Of a stretch of DNA of 64,000 nt, positions 1-8,738 are shown one piece after another. The DNA is from Gammaproteobacteria bacterium. Lineage in GTDB: Bacteria > Pseudomonadota > Gammaproteobacteria > Legionellales > Legionellaceae. Below the pieces are notes generated by a model. It ran no database searches and was not told where the DNA came from. It saw only the letters and a program-made list of their open reading frames with translations. How positions within the stretch are numbered: position 1 is the stretch's first letter; every line of letters starts with the position of its first letter. Location: assembly GCA_030147635.1 (NCBI GenBank), contig JASBUZ010000003.1:42753-106752 (forward strand). The letters are read 5' to 3'. A program made the translations under genes and the position numbers.

Positions 1-177
1 TTGTTCAGCGACCGCATCTACCGCATCGGCAAGCTCCATGTAGTGTTCTTCAAACAGCTGATGTAGCGCTTTAAAGTGTGGCCCTGTCACATGCCAGTGG
101 TAATTTTGTGTTTTCAGATAAATCGCGTAAGTATCTGCCAAAAGGACTTCGAGTTGAGCTAGTAAGTCTTTGCGCAT
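1..177 (-). CDS. dps: Dps family DNA-binding ferritin-like protein (N-terminal part, cut by window edge)
   Basis: The first 59 codons read on the minus strand contain the Dps ferroxidase signature: [11 protein letters not shown] at about residues 25-35 followed by LHQLFEEHY. Dps proteins form 12-mers that oxidise and store iron and protect DNA during starvation and peroxide stress. The ATG at 177 has an AGGGAG Shine-Dalgarno element six bases upstream, which fixes the start. The rest of the gene lies left of the window. It is downstream of groEL on the same strand but separated from it by a strong terminator, so it is probably transcribed on its own. Confidence 0.88.
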   Translation of the reverse strand, partial: MRKDLLAQLEVLLADTYAIYLKTQNYHWHVTGPHFKALHQLFEEHYMELADAVDAVAEQ

Positions 178-246
178 GACATGCTCCCTATCATTCAAGT
201 CAAATTTACTTAATGTTAAGCATAGCTCAGCTACTTCGAAAAACAA

Positions 247-276
247 TAAAAAAACCCGCCACAAGGGGCGGGTTTT
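247..276 (-). terminator. Rho-independent terminator of groESL
   Basis: A 10-bp perfect stem (251-260 paired with 267-276, GC-rich CCCGCC/GGCGGG core) with a 6-nt loop. On the minus strand it is followed by a run of T residues. It lies 35 bases beyond the groEL stop codon and ahead of the Dps gene. Confidence 0.9.
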
Positions 277-310
277 AAGGGTAAAACAGGTCGTAGAACG
301 ACAGGGGAAA

Positions 311-1978
311 TTACATCATTCCACCCATACCGCCCATGCCGCCCATGCCACCCATGCCGCCCATATCACCGGCGCCAGCTGCAGATGAGTCATCTTCATC
401 TTTTGGTGCGTCAGCAACCATGCACTCTGTTGTAAGCATTAAGCTTGCAACAGAAGCTGCGTTTTGAAGTGCTGTACGAGTTACTTTGGTTGGATCTAAG
501 ATACCGAACTCAACCATATCACCGTACTCACCGTCAGCAGCGTTAAAACCATAGTTTGCTTTGCCTTCAGCAACGTTATTTACAACAACAGATGCTTCAT
601 AGCCTGCGTTTGAAACGATTTGACGTAAAGGTGCTTCCATAGCACGGCGGAGAATGTCGATACCCATGCTTTGATCGTGGTTATCGCCTTCTAAGCCTTT
701 CAATACTTTTTGCGCGCGAATCAGGGCAACACCACCACCAGCAACGATGCCTTCTTCAACAGCTGCACGAGTTGCGTGCAATGCATCTTCAACACGTGCT
801 TTTTTCTCTTTCATTTCAACTTCAGTTGCAGCACCCACTTTAATCACAGCAACACCGCCTGCGAGCTTAGCAACACGCTCTTGCAGTTTTTCACGGTCGT
901 AGTCAGAAGAAGTTTCTTCCATTTGCGCACGGATTTGAGTAATACGCTCATCAATTTCGTTCGCTTTACCTTCACCGTCAATGATGGTTGTGTTTTCTTT
1001 GGTAATCACAACGCGCTTTGCAGAACCTAAGTCCTCGAGAGTTGCGCCTTCTAAGTTTTTACCAACTTCTTCAGAAATCACGTCACCGTTGGTCAAGATT
1101 GCGATGTCTTGCAACATGGCCTTACGACGATCGCCAAAGCCAGGCGCCTTAACCGCACACACTTTAACGATGCCACGCATATTGTTTACAACCAAGGTTG
1201 CCAACGCTTCGCCTTCAACATCTTCAGCGATGATGAGCAGTGGACGGCCAGATTTCGCAACACCTTCTAATGTAGGCAACATTTCACGAATGTTAGAAAT
1301 TTTCTTGTCCACCAACAGAATGTGTGGGTGCTCAAGCTCTGCGGTCATGTTTTGTTGGTTGTTGATGAAGTAAGGTGAAATGTAACCACGGTCAAACTGC
1401 ATACCTTCAACCACAGCCAATTCATTCTCAAGACCGTTACCATCTTCAACGGTAATCACGCCTTCTTTACCCACTTTAGCCATTGCTTCAGCAATGATGC
1501 TGCCAACAGCTTCGTCAGAGTTTGCAGAAATCGTACCTACTTGCGCGATTGCTTTGCCGTCTTTGCATGGCTTAGACATTTTGTGAAGCTCGCCCACTAC
1601 AGATGCAACTGCTTTATCAATACCACGCTTCAAGTCCATTGGGTTCATGCCAGCAGCAACTGCTTTGTGGCCTTCAACCAAAATAGCACGCGCCAATACA
1701 GTTGCGGTGGTTGTACCATCACCTGCAGCATCAGAAGTTTGAGAAGCAACTTCTTTAACCATTTGTGCGCCCATGTTTTTGAAACGCTCACCAAACTCAA
1801 TCTCTTTAGCAACAGATACACCGTCTTTTGTTACGGTTGGTGCGCCATATGCTTTTTCGAGTACCACATTACGTCCACGTGGCCCCATGGTCACTTGCAC
1901 AGCATTTGCTAATGCATTAACCCCTGAAATCATCAGTTGGCGTGCTTCGTCGCCAAAACGTACGTCTTTACTAGACAT
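311..1978 (-). CDS. groEL: 60 kDa chaperonin GroEL
   Basis: Full-length GroEL of 555 residues, close to the usual 540-550. It begins with the typical [12 protein letters not shown] and has the ATPase signatures [10 protein letters not shown] and [12 protein letters not shown], the [12 protein letters not shown] motif near residue 405, and a C-terminal Gly-Gly-Met repeat tail. With GroES it forms the ATP-driven folding chamber of the cytosol. The tail is slightly longer than in E. coli. It is the second gene of a two-gene operon, 37 bases after groES, under a heat-shock type promoter and ended by a strong hairpin terminator. Confidence 0.98.
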   Translation of the reverse strand: MSSKDVRFGDEARQLMISGVNALANAVQVTMGPRGRNVVLEKAYGAPTVTKDGVSVAKEIEFGERFKNMGAQMVKEVASQTSDAAGDGTTTATVLARAILVEGHKAVAAGMNPMDLKRGIDKAVASVVGELHKMSKPCKDGKAIAQVGTISANSDEAVGSIIAEAMAKVGKEGVITVEDGNGLENELAVVEGMQFDRGYISPYFINNQQNMTAELEHPHILLVDKKISNIREMLPTLEGVAKSGRPLLIIAEDVEGEALATLVVNNMRGIVKVCAVKAPGFGDRRKAMLQDIAILTNGDVISEEVGKNLEGATLEDLGSAKRVVITKENTTIIDGEGKANEIDERITQIRAQMEETSSDYDREKLQERVAKLAGGVAVIKVGAATEVEMKEKKARVEDALHATRAAVEEGIVAGGGVALIRAQKVLKGLEGDNHDQSMGIDILRRAMEAPLRQIVSNAGYEASVVVNNVAEGKANYGFNAADGEYGDMVEFGILDPTKVTRTALQNAASVASLMLTTECMVADAPKDEDDSSAAGAGDMGGMGGMGGMGGMGGMM

Positions 1979-2015
1979 ATTTCTATCCCCTTTCTAAGTC
2001 TAAAAGATTTAAAAA

Positions 2016-2306
2016 TTAACCTTCGATAACACCCATGATGTCGTCTTCACGCATCACAACAACGTCTTCACCGTCGATTTTAACTTCTGTGCCAGAGTAC
2101 TTGCCGAACAATACCTTGTCGCCAACTTGAACTGCTAATGCACAAACATCGCCGTTGTCTAACCGCTTGCCTGCGCCAACAGCGATAATTTCGCCTCGCA
2201 TTGGTTTTTCTGTTGCACTATCTGGAATCACAATACCACCAGCTGAGGTACGTTCTTCTTCCATACGACGAACTACTACGCGATCATGTAAAGGACGGAT
2301 ATTCAT
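2016..2306 (-). CDS. groES: 10 kDa co-chaperonin GroES
   Basis: A 96-residue protein of canonical GroES length starting [14 protein letters not shown], with a mobile-loop region ([12 protein letters not shown], residues 17-28) that contacts GroEL and the conserved [15 protein letters not shown] segment. It is the lid of the GroEL chamber. It is the first gene of the groESL operon; a sigma-32-like promoter lies about 85 bases upstream, so heat-shock induction is expected. Confidence 0.98.
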   Translation of the reverse strand: MNIRPLHDRVVVRRMEEERTSAGGIVIPDSATEKPMRGEIIAVGAGKRLDNGDVCALAVQVGDKVLFGKYSGTEVKIDGEDVVVMREDDIMGVIEG

Positions 2307-2388
2307 GTTCTTTCTTCTCCTGACTGAATTACCTTAAAAAAATATTCCCGCTGTAAAAACTTGACCATCAAACAACGCGGATGTTACA

Positions 2389-2418
2389 CATATGGAGGCA
2401 AATATTTATCTTTCAAGG
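2389..2418 (-). promoter_or_regulatory. Sigma-32 (RpoH) type heat-shock promoter of groESL
   Basis: On the minus strand a CTTGAAA -35 box (2411-2417) is followed after 13 bases by CTCCATAT (2390-2397), matching the RpoH consensus CTTGAAA-N(11-16)-CCCCATnT closely. It lies 84-112 bases upstream of the groES start. The match was made by eye; the role is inferred from consensus and position. Confidence 0.8.
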
Positions 2419-2447
2419 GCGAACCGAAAAAAAATTGGTTGTTTATC

Positions 2448-4220
2448 ATGAGATTCTTTTCTGTTTTTTTATTCATAAGCCTCTTTAGCTTATGGGCAAG
2501 CCCAAGCTTCTCGGAGCCCCCTCCTGCGCAAAATGTTTTTCACCTTAAAGTTAAGAAATACGATCCAAATACTTTTTTTTTAGAATGGCGCGTTAAACCA
2601 GGCTACTTTTTGTATCGCGACCGCCTACATTTAAGCCAACCCCAAACCGACTTTTTTGAACTTGCACCGCTTAAATTACCAAAAGCGCTCACTAAAATTG
2701 ATGGTCTAGGAAATACCGTCTATATCTATCGCAATACAGTACGTATTCCAGTCAGCATTATCGGGCTACATCCAGGCGAAGGGATTTTAGATTTAAAATA
2801 TCAAGGATGTGCTGATGACGGTTTTTGTTATCCACCAGAGTCTGCAAGTATCAAACTCTCTATCAATACGAATCTTGCGCTGACTGGTGTCAGTTTAATT
2901 CCGCCCACAAAAGTTCAAATCTCTAAGCCGCTTGCGTCTGAAGAAACACTCATGAGTACGCATTTTTCAGAGCATCATTGGCTAATTACGCTACTTATCT
3001 TTTTTGGGCTCGGCTTGTTACTCTCGCTCACCCCCTGCGTCTTACCTATGATTCCAGTCTTATCGGGCATTTTGGTTGGGCACGGAAAAAATCTATCCAC
3101 ACGAAAAGCATTTCTACTCTCGCTCAGCTATGTATTGAGTATGTCACTCACCTATGCTGCCATTGGTGCTGTGGTCGCACTGATGGGCCACAACTTACAA
3201 GTGCTCTTACAGTCTCCTATAGCCATTACTTCATTTAGTGTGGTATTTGTGCTGCTCGCCCTTGCCATGTTTGATGCCTATGAACTCAAACTGCCAAGTA
3301 GCTGGCAAACTAAGCTTGCTAGTGTCAGCTACAAACAAGCCGGGGGGCACTACTTAGGGGCCGCCATTATGGGTTGCCTGTCTACCTTGATTTTATCACC
3401 TTGTGTCACAGCACCGCTCATTGGCGCACTCGGCTATATTGCCCAAACAGGGGAAGTACTGTTTGGTACAACTGCCTTATTTTTTCTTGGTCTTGGTATG
3501 GGCTTACCCCTACTTTTAATTGGTGCCTCACTTGGTCGATGGCTACCTCATGCTGGCAATTGGATGAATGTCATCAAAAAACTGTTTGGCATCACGCTCT
3601 TGGCAGTGGCAGTCTATCTGATGAGCCGTATTTTGTCTGAGTTTGCCACTATGCTACTTTGGGCAGGCTTATTGGTCATTTCAGGTGTTCTACTGGGTGC
3701 CTTCAAAAAAACATCATCAAACTTTATGCGCTTTATACGAGGTCTTGGCATTCTGTCGCTGGTGTATGGCATTTTAATTCTAGTAGGTGCAAGCCTTGGC
3801 AATACCAACCCGCTCAGGCCACTCACTCAAGTAAGCATTGAGTACACAGAGCATAGCACAACATCCGTGGTTACTAGCATGAAAGAGCTCGAACAAGCAC
3901 TTGAGCAAGCGATGAAAAACAAACAGCCCGTATTACTCGATTTTTATGCGGACTGGTGTACTGCCTGTAAAGTCATTGAATCAACCACGCTGCAAAAACC
4001 TGAAGTACAAAAAGCACTAGAAAACATCCAGATGATAAAAGTGGACTTAACTGCAAACAGTCATGAAAGTCGAGCACTGTTGCATGAATTTAATGTAGTT
4101 GCACCACCTACTTTTATTTTTATTGATGCAACAGGTCGTGAACAAGAATCACTACGTTTAGTTGGAGAAGTGGCCCTCCCCACTTTGGTCAGCCACCTGA
4201 GTCGCTTACTGCAGCCTTGA
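2448..4220 (+). CDS. dsbD: Thiol:disulfide interchange protein DsbD
   Basis: A 590-residue inner-membrane protein that passes electrons from cytoplasmic thioredoxin to periplasmic DsbC-type partners. Three redox modules are visible: an N-terminal periplasmic domain with Cys121 and Cys127 (GCADDGFC), a polytopic membrane domain with Cys197 (LTPCVLP) and Cys319 (LSPCVTAP), and a C-terminal thioredoxin domain with WCTAC (Cys504, Cys507). I start at 2448 because it begins a clean signal peptide (MRFFSVFLFISLF). An in-frame upstream ATG at 2361 would put the divergent groESL promoter inside the coding region. The Shine-Dalgarno element is weak. Confidence 0.95.
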   Translation: MRFFSVFLFISLFSLWASPSFSEPPPAQNVFHLKVKKYDPNTFFLEWRVKPGYFLYRDRLHLSQPQTDFFELAPLKLPKALTKIDGLGNTVYIYRNTVRIPVSIIGLHPGEGILDLKYQGCADDGFCYPPESASIKLSINTNLALTGVSLIPPTKVQISKPLASEETLMSTHFSEHHWLITLLIFFGLGLLLSLTPCVLPMIPVLSGILVGHGKNLSTRKAFLLSLSYVLSMSLTYAAIGAVVALMGHNLQVLLQSPIAITSFSVVFVLLALAMFDAYELKLPSSWQTKLASVSYKQAGGHYLGAAIMGCLSTLILSPCVTAPLIGALGYIAQTGEVLFGTTALFFLGLGMGLPLLLIGASLGRWLPHAGNWMNVIKKLFGITLLAVAVYLMSRILSEFATMLLWAGLLVISGVLLGAFKKTSSNFMRFIRGLGILSLVYGILILVGASLGNTNPLRPLTQVSIEYTEHSTTSVVTSMKELEQALEQAMKNKQPVLLDFYADWCTACKVIESTTLQKPEVQKALENIQMIKVDLTANSHESRALLHEFNVVAPPTFIFIDATGREQESLRLVGEVALPTLVSHLSRLLQP

Positions 4221-4907
4221 AACTGTATAGGTTCCTGAAACCTCATACTCTGAGCTGTGTTCTGCCCCTTTTTCACTGAGATAAGCGCGCACCTCAGGTG
4301 CATTGTCAGCAGCTAAATCAAGAGGTGTATGACCGGCTGCATTTCTAGTATTGATGCCTTCTGGGTAGCGCTCCAAACACGATTTCACCATATCAAGCCC
4401 CGAAAAATTTGCAGCTAGGTGCAAAGGTAGATTTCCATCTCCATCAACAAGGCTCGCCATGCCGTCATAGGACAACATTTTTTTTGCAGCGCCAAGACGC
4501 GAATTCATCACTGCAATGTGCACTGGTGCACGCCCCAAAATATTTTGTGTCCGCAAAAGCGAGGCCGCATCTCCTCTCAAATCTGCATCTTCTTTTTTTA
4601 AAGCCACATCAATCAGGTTAACAAAATCATTTTGGGCAATACGATGTAATACAGTCTCTTCATAATGATTCTGATGCGATACTGTATCTCGTGAAATCTC
4701 CAAGAGCTTCTTAAAAATCCGCCCTTTATCCGCTTTTAGTTCCGTCGAGTACGTTGCAGGCAATGATAAAGCAGTATACAATGGATAGGCTTGGGTATCG
4801 TCTAACTGATGAGCCAAGTGCGCCCCTTCCTCGCTTTTCAATAAACGCTCTACTTCATTCAAGTTGCCATCTTGTGCTGCTTTATGTAATGGTGTTGTAT
4901 TCATCAT
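4206..4907 (-). CDS. Ankyrin-repeat protein, candidate secreted effector
   Basis: A 233-residue protein with no signal peptide or membrane segment, made largely of ankyrin-type repeats: TPLHKAAQDGNLNEVERLL (about 5-23), ETVLHRIAQNDFVNLIDVAL, APVHIAVMNSRLGAAKKML, LPLHLAANFSGLDMVKSCL and HTPLDLAADNAPEVRAYL (about 193-210). Ankyrin repeats bind other proteins; in intracellular Legionellales many such proteins are type IV effectors, but secretion is only inferred here. Two adjacent ATGs lie at 4907 and 4904, just after a GAGG. Its 3' end overlaps the dsbD 3' end by 15 bases. It follows the kinase-like gene by 12 bases and is probably co-transcribed with it. Confidence 0.85.
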   Translation of the reverse strand: MMNTTPLHKAAQDGNLNEVERLLKSEEGAHLAHQLDDTQAYPLYTALSLPATYSTELKADKGRIFKKLLEISRDTVSHQNHYEETVLHRIAQNDFVNLIDVALKKEDADLRGDAASLLRTQNILGRAPVHIAVMNSRLGAAKKMLSYDGMASLVDGDGNLPLHLAANFSGLDMVKSCLERYPEGINTRNAAGHTPLDLAADNAPEVRAYLSEKGAEHSSEYEVSGTYTVSRLQ

Positions 4908-4919
4908 AACCTCACACTA

Positions 4920-6869
4920 TTATTTTAAATTTGGGGGTACGTTTTCTTGGTTGGAAACATTCCCAGGTTTTTCTTTTGTGAACTCTTCTTTAAACCTCAC
5001 AAAGTTCTCCTTAATCTCTTGTGAAGGTTCTGAGCGCCTACCAAACCATTTTGAAATACGCCATCCTACCTCACGCTGCATTTCATTCAAAACTGCTTTT
5101 TGTGCTTCTGTTTCACCATTTGCTACGGCTGTACGCTCAAGCAATGGTACACGTAAATAGGCTGCCTCAATTGCACTTCCTTTTCTAACCAAGCTCGAGG
5201 ATGAGCTAGAGCTCAAGCGCCGAACTGTCGCTTGAATGGCTAGGTGCTGTGCCTGATTCTCTCGAAGCTCACGATACACGTCTCTTAATTCTCCTCGAAT
5301 TTTAACCAAGTCTTCTTCTGTATCTGCCGCTTGAATTAACTCCCGCTTGCCCTGAACAAAGTCATTCATCACAGAGTCTGCAGCATTAATCCTAAAACGT
5401 TCAATATCTTTTAGCATCTGATAAGTTTCGAGCTTTGTTGATACCAACTCTTCATGTTCAAAAGAGAATTCTAATAAATCAGGGTATTGTAAAAAAGCGA
5501 GTTCTTGCTCTGCAGCTTGTAACGTCAAGTCTGCATGTTCTTCTGACGTATAAATAAGAGATTTAATAAGATGCTCCAACTCTGCCCCCTTGGACGTTTT
5601 AAAAACAGGATCAGTAAAGTCAAAGCTCGCAACATTATGCTTAGTACCAGTCACCTTTCCTTTTTTATCATACGTATGAAAATAGCTATCCTTACAACCC
5701 GTTAAGTATTGATACAGATTTTTCCCAAGCATGTAAGCATGCATTTTAGAAGCATTTACCACCTCTCTTGAGTCTGAGATAGTGGCAAGCTCAGGCGTTT
5801 CCATATGCTTCGAGCGCAGTATTGCATAAAAGGTGTTTTCTTCATCATCTAAATTTAGAAAAGCCATAGTCCGAGTTGTGGCCTCTCCATACATATCCTC
5901 TTGTTCAATAGTTCTCGTTCGCGCGTGTAAAAATGACTTTTTATCAGCAATGCGCAACTTTCCAACCTCATCCACCAGCCAGTTCCCATTTTTCATATCA
6001 GGAAAACAACACCCATCTTGCTCTATTGCTCTCAAGCAAATCGCCATTTGGAGGTATAAATCTAGCGCTGACTCGACTCGCTCTTCTGGCGTTGGCTGCG
6101 CTTTGCTATGTTGATTGAGACTTCCTGCTGGTTGAAACTCCGTAAACAACAACGTTCTCATCGCCGGTTTCCCATCGACTGGGTGCGTACACATCACTTC
6201 TCTCTCAGAAGCATCTTCAGTAAATACCTCTTGCATACTGCGGTCTCGTAAATGCTTAACCACCGATTTAGGCATAGCCATTCTATTTTCAGCTTTTAAA
6301 ACATTGGTTTTGCCTGTGTGCAGATCGAGTACAGTAAAATTTTTTGAATTCCCCCCACCAAGTACACTAATTTCATATCTAGAAAGCATCTTGAGAAACG
6401 CTTCTCGGCCAGGCTCATTTTCATCAAACACCTGTTCTGCGAGCTTTTCTTGTCTAAAGTCTGGTGCTAACAAAACGCTAAGCATTCGCTCTGCTTTTTC
6501 GATAGGCATTATTTTCAAGTATTCAGGAAAGCTCAGTGGAACACCTTCTGGCACAGGCGTAAAAATGGCCTTTTCTTTTAATATGTCTTGAAAAAGTTGC
6601 TTGTGAAATTTTTGGTAATAATCAGGGAAAAAAACCTTTAATTCATCTGGGTATTCTCGGTCAACTCGGTCAACTTCCCGCTCAAGTGCTGCCAAAGCTT
6701 CTAATTTGGCACCGTGCTCTTCCACCTGATTATATGCTTCTACAAGCTCGTCAATACGTGCCACATCAAGCTCTAAAGCACGCTTAAACTTCCCTGCATA
6801 CGCCTGAGCGTTTTTTGATCTATCCTCCGGAATCACCACTTCAATTGAAACTATTTTTCTAATTGGCAT
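4920..6869 (-). CDS. Divergent protein-kinase-fold protein, candidate effector
   Basis: A 649-residue soluble protein. The middle (about 165-390) carries an ordered set of kinase-like motifs: glycine-rich VLGGGNSKNF (169-178), a VLK lysine (Lys192) in the expected beta-3 position, a hinge-like LLFTEFQPAGSL, a catalytic-loop pattern PDMKNGN (Asp291, Lys293, Asn296), and IADKKS (Asp309) in place of DFG. The N-terminal 160 residues are helical, and a Ser-rich linker lies near 560. These features suggest a divergent eukaryotic-like Ser/Thr kinase or pseudokinase; substrate unknown. It sits between an ankyrin gene and an OTU-like protease gene, a setting that suggests a host-directed role. Kinase activity is not proven by the motifs alone. 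Confidence 0.7.
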   Translation of the reverse strand: MPIRKIVSIEVVIPEDRSKNAQAYAGKFKRALELDVARIDELVEAYNQVEEHGAKLEALAALEREVDRVDREYPDELKVFFPDYYQKFHKQLFQDILKEKAIFTPVPEGVPLSFPEYLKIMPIEKAERMLSVLLAPDFRQEKLAEQVFDENEPGREAFLKMLSRYEISVLGGGNSKNFTVLDLHTGKTNVLKAENRMAMPKSVVKHLRDRSMQEVFTEDASEREVMCTHPVDGKPAMRTLLFTEFQPAGSLNQHSKAQPTPEERVESALDLYLQMAICLRAIEQDGCCFPDMKNGNWLVDEVGKLRIADKKSFLHARTRTIEQEDMYGEATTRTMAFLNLDDEENTFYAILRSKHMETPELATISDSREVVNASKMHAYMLGKNLYQYLTGCKDSYFHTYDKKGKVTGTKHNVASFDFTDPVFKTSKGAELEHLIKSLIYTSEEHADLTLQAAEQELAFLQYPDLLEFSFEHEELVSTKLETYQMLKDIERFRINAADSVMNDFVQGKRELIQAADTEEDLVKIRGELRDVYRELRENQAQHLAIQATVRRLSSSSSSSLVRKGSAIEAAYLRVPLLERTAVANGETEAQKAVLNEMQREVGWRISKWFGRRSEPSQEIKENFVRFKEEFTKEKPGNVSNQENVPPNLK

Positions 6870-6975
6870 AATTTCGCTCTCAAACTACAATTACCTTGAG
6901 TATAGAATCTATTTTAAAAAAATACTTTTTGTGTTAAAATCAATCTATTGGAGCACTTGCATTAGGAGCAACATC

Positions 6976-7749
6976 ATGGCGTTAGCTGATACAATACAAA
7001 CTGCCCTTGGCCGAAATCCCGAGGATTTTTTAGTGGACGAAAGGCGTATACAAGCTATGCTTGCGGGAGAGCTTCGTCGAAAAGCAATTGAGCATCTAGG
7101 GACCGCTAATACACCGGTTGCTGAAGGGTTTCGCGGCGAATACATCAATGCGGGTCAGCACTTACATGGCAATCCCCCCCATGTTGAAGAATTTTTAGCA
7201 CAACAAAGTCAAGATGGTGCTTGGGGTACTTATATTGAGGCTGAAGCCTTAGGCGAAGCACTTGGCTGTCATGTTGTTGTCACCGATATATCAGGCGATA
7301 AAGTACGAAAACCTTATTGTTTATATAATGCCGGTGATAATAAGGCTGAAATCCTCCATCTCACGCTTGAAAATAATCGACATTGGTCAGTCAATAACAA
7401 CACACGAGGCGACGGCAACTGTTTATATAACGCATTCGCACAGGCGCTGCGCCAACACATTGTTGACCAACATCAGGCAGAACACCAAGATACACAACCC
7501 CTTGCTGCTGAAATAGCAGCAGTAGAAACTCAAAAAACGGCACTTTTAGCTGTTATTTGCAAACAACCCTCTCCAGAAGAGCGCGAGCAAGCACTGGCCG
7601 ACGAAAAAAGGCGTATTGAGTCTCTACCTCCTGAAGAACGTACTCAGATTGCAGAAGATCATAAGCTTGCTCTCAAGCTTGCACTGGAAGAGCTTGAGCC
7701 ACAACCGGATGCTAAATCTCGTCCAGAAGCAGGGCCAACTCTTAAATAA
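6976..7749 (+). CDS. OTU-type cysteine protease (deubiquitinase-like) with permuted motif order
   Basis: A 257-residue protein; the ATG at 6976 follows AGGAG by seven bases. It has the catalytic-Cys motif of the ovarian tumour (OTU) family, RGDGNCLYNAF (Asp146, Cys149), and the His motif NNRHWSV (His136). In ordinary OTU domains the Cys motif comes first and the His motif last; here the His motif precedes the Cys motif by 13 residues. A helix-strand region resembling the domain centre (WGTYIEAEALGEALGCHVVV, 83-102) comes before both. The residues after 165 are charged and helical. It probably cleaves ubiquitin or a ubiquitin-like modifier in a eukaryotic host, which would make it an effector. 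It is divergent from the kinase-like gene, with a 106-base shared upstream region. Confidence 0.75.
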   Translation: MALADTIQTALGRNPEDFLVDERRIQAMLAGELRRKAIEHLGTANTPVAEGFRGEYINAGQHLHGNPPHVEEFLAQQSQDGAWGTYIEAEALGEALGCHVVVTDISGDKVRKPYCLYNAGDNKAEILHLTLENNRHWSVNNNTRGDGNCLYNAFAQALRQHIVDQHQAEHQDTQPLAAEIAAVETQKTALLAVICKQPSPEEREQALADEKRRIESLPPEERTQIAEDHKLALKLALEELEPQPDAKSRPEAGPTLK

Positions 7750-7754
7750 TCGGC

Positions 7755-8738
7755 TTAAACCACTTGATTGGTGAGCTCACCCACCTTATCTATCATCATA
7801 TTCAACACACTGCCACTTTGTAGCCAACAGCCATTTTCCATACCACAACCGCCAGGTAGTGTACCTGAGCCAAAGAGCTCACCTACATGCAGCTGCTCGT
7901 CTTTGGAAACATAAGCAATCGCTTCAGCCAATGAATACTGCATATTTTCAGTGGAGCATGGTATATTTTTTAGGCCATTAATGGTCACAGACGCCTGCAA
8001 ACAGTTGATGCTATCGTTCACTTCATCTGCGGTCACCATAACTGGTGAGATTGCGTTTAAGAAATGTTTTGCCTTTTGTGGACCAAAGCCTGATTGCATT
8101 TCCGGAAATTGAATGTCTCTGGCACTCAAATCGTTCAAAACCACATAGCCGCCAATGGCCTGTTCAGCTTCTTTAGGCGTTGCATCCATCAAAGGCTCAG
8201 CCAATATTGCGCCAAGCTCAAGCTCATAGTCTAGTGCGTCTGTGTAAGATGGGATATGAATATCCTCATCTGAAGTAATAAAGTTTAGGTGATTACCAAA
8301 GTAATACAGGGGCTTTTGATACCAAATCGCAGGCGGCTTAAATTTGGGAAAGGTTCTGCCTGTCAAGCGTTCATACAGTTGTACTGTTCTGTATTTTTTG
8401 GGTAAAAAACGTTTCACAAATCCGCGCGATGCATCAGTAAAGTGTTTTTCAAACAGTAAGAAATCTCTAAACGATAAGGGTTGAAGTGGTAGAATAATTT
8501 CTCCAGCATCAGGAGAAACCTCTGAAGCCACCAGCTTTTCAGAAAGCGCCTCCCACCCCTCTTGTCCGAGGCTAAGTACACTGAGTAAATTGCTCGCCAA
8601 ATCATCTCGAGCAATAAAGCGTTTGCTAATCTCACGCAAACCTTTAACTGCTGAGAGACGAATCCACTCATCTGTTGTATCAGGCTTCAGTGCCTCAACT
8701 TGTGGGCCTTGCTCGGTTAATACGCGTCTTAATTTCAT
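7755..8738 (-). CDS. Fumarylacetoacetate hydrolase family protein
   Basis: A 327-residue FAH-fold hydrolase. Typical segments are visible: YFGNHLNFI, YELELGAIL (metal-binding acidic residues), GGYVVLNDLSARDIQ, FGPQKAKHF and a C-terminal FGSGTLPGGCGMENG. FAH enzymes cleave C-C bonds in beta-diketones, including the last step of tyrosine degradation. A homogentisate dioxygenase of that pathway is encoded at 52121, so fumarylacetoacetase is the likeliest activity, though other FAH-family substrates are possible. The start overlaps the upstream monooxygenase gene by four bases, indicating translational coupling. Confidence 0.88.
   Translation of the reverse strand: MKLRRVLTEQGPQVEALKPDTTDEWIRLSAVKGLREISKRFIARDDLASNLLSVLSLGQEGWEALSEKLVASEVSPDAGEIILPLQPLSFRDFLLFEKHFTDASRGFVKRFLPKKYRTVQLYERLTGRTFPKFKPPAIWYQKPLYYFGNHLNFITSDEDIHIPSYTDALDYELELGAILAEPLMDATPKEAEQAIGGYVVLNDLSARDIQFPEMQSGFGPQKAKHFLNAISPVMVTADEVNDSINCLQASVTINGLKNIPCSTENMQYSLAEAIAYVSKDEQLHVGELFGSGTLPGGCGMENGCWLQSGSVLNMMIDKVGELTNQVV

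Noticed and set aside
170-388. A plus-strand open frame overlapping the groEL end
   Set aside because: Its Thr/His/Ala repeats are the reverse strand of the GroEL Gly-Gly-Met tail, and the rest runs through a terminator hairpin.
2361-2447. A longer N-terminus for DsbD
   Set aside because: It would place a charged extension before the signal peptide and cover the divergent heat-shock promoter.
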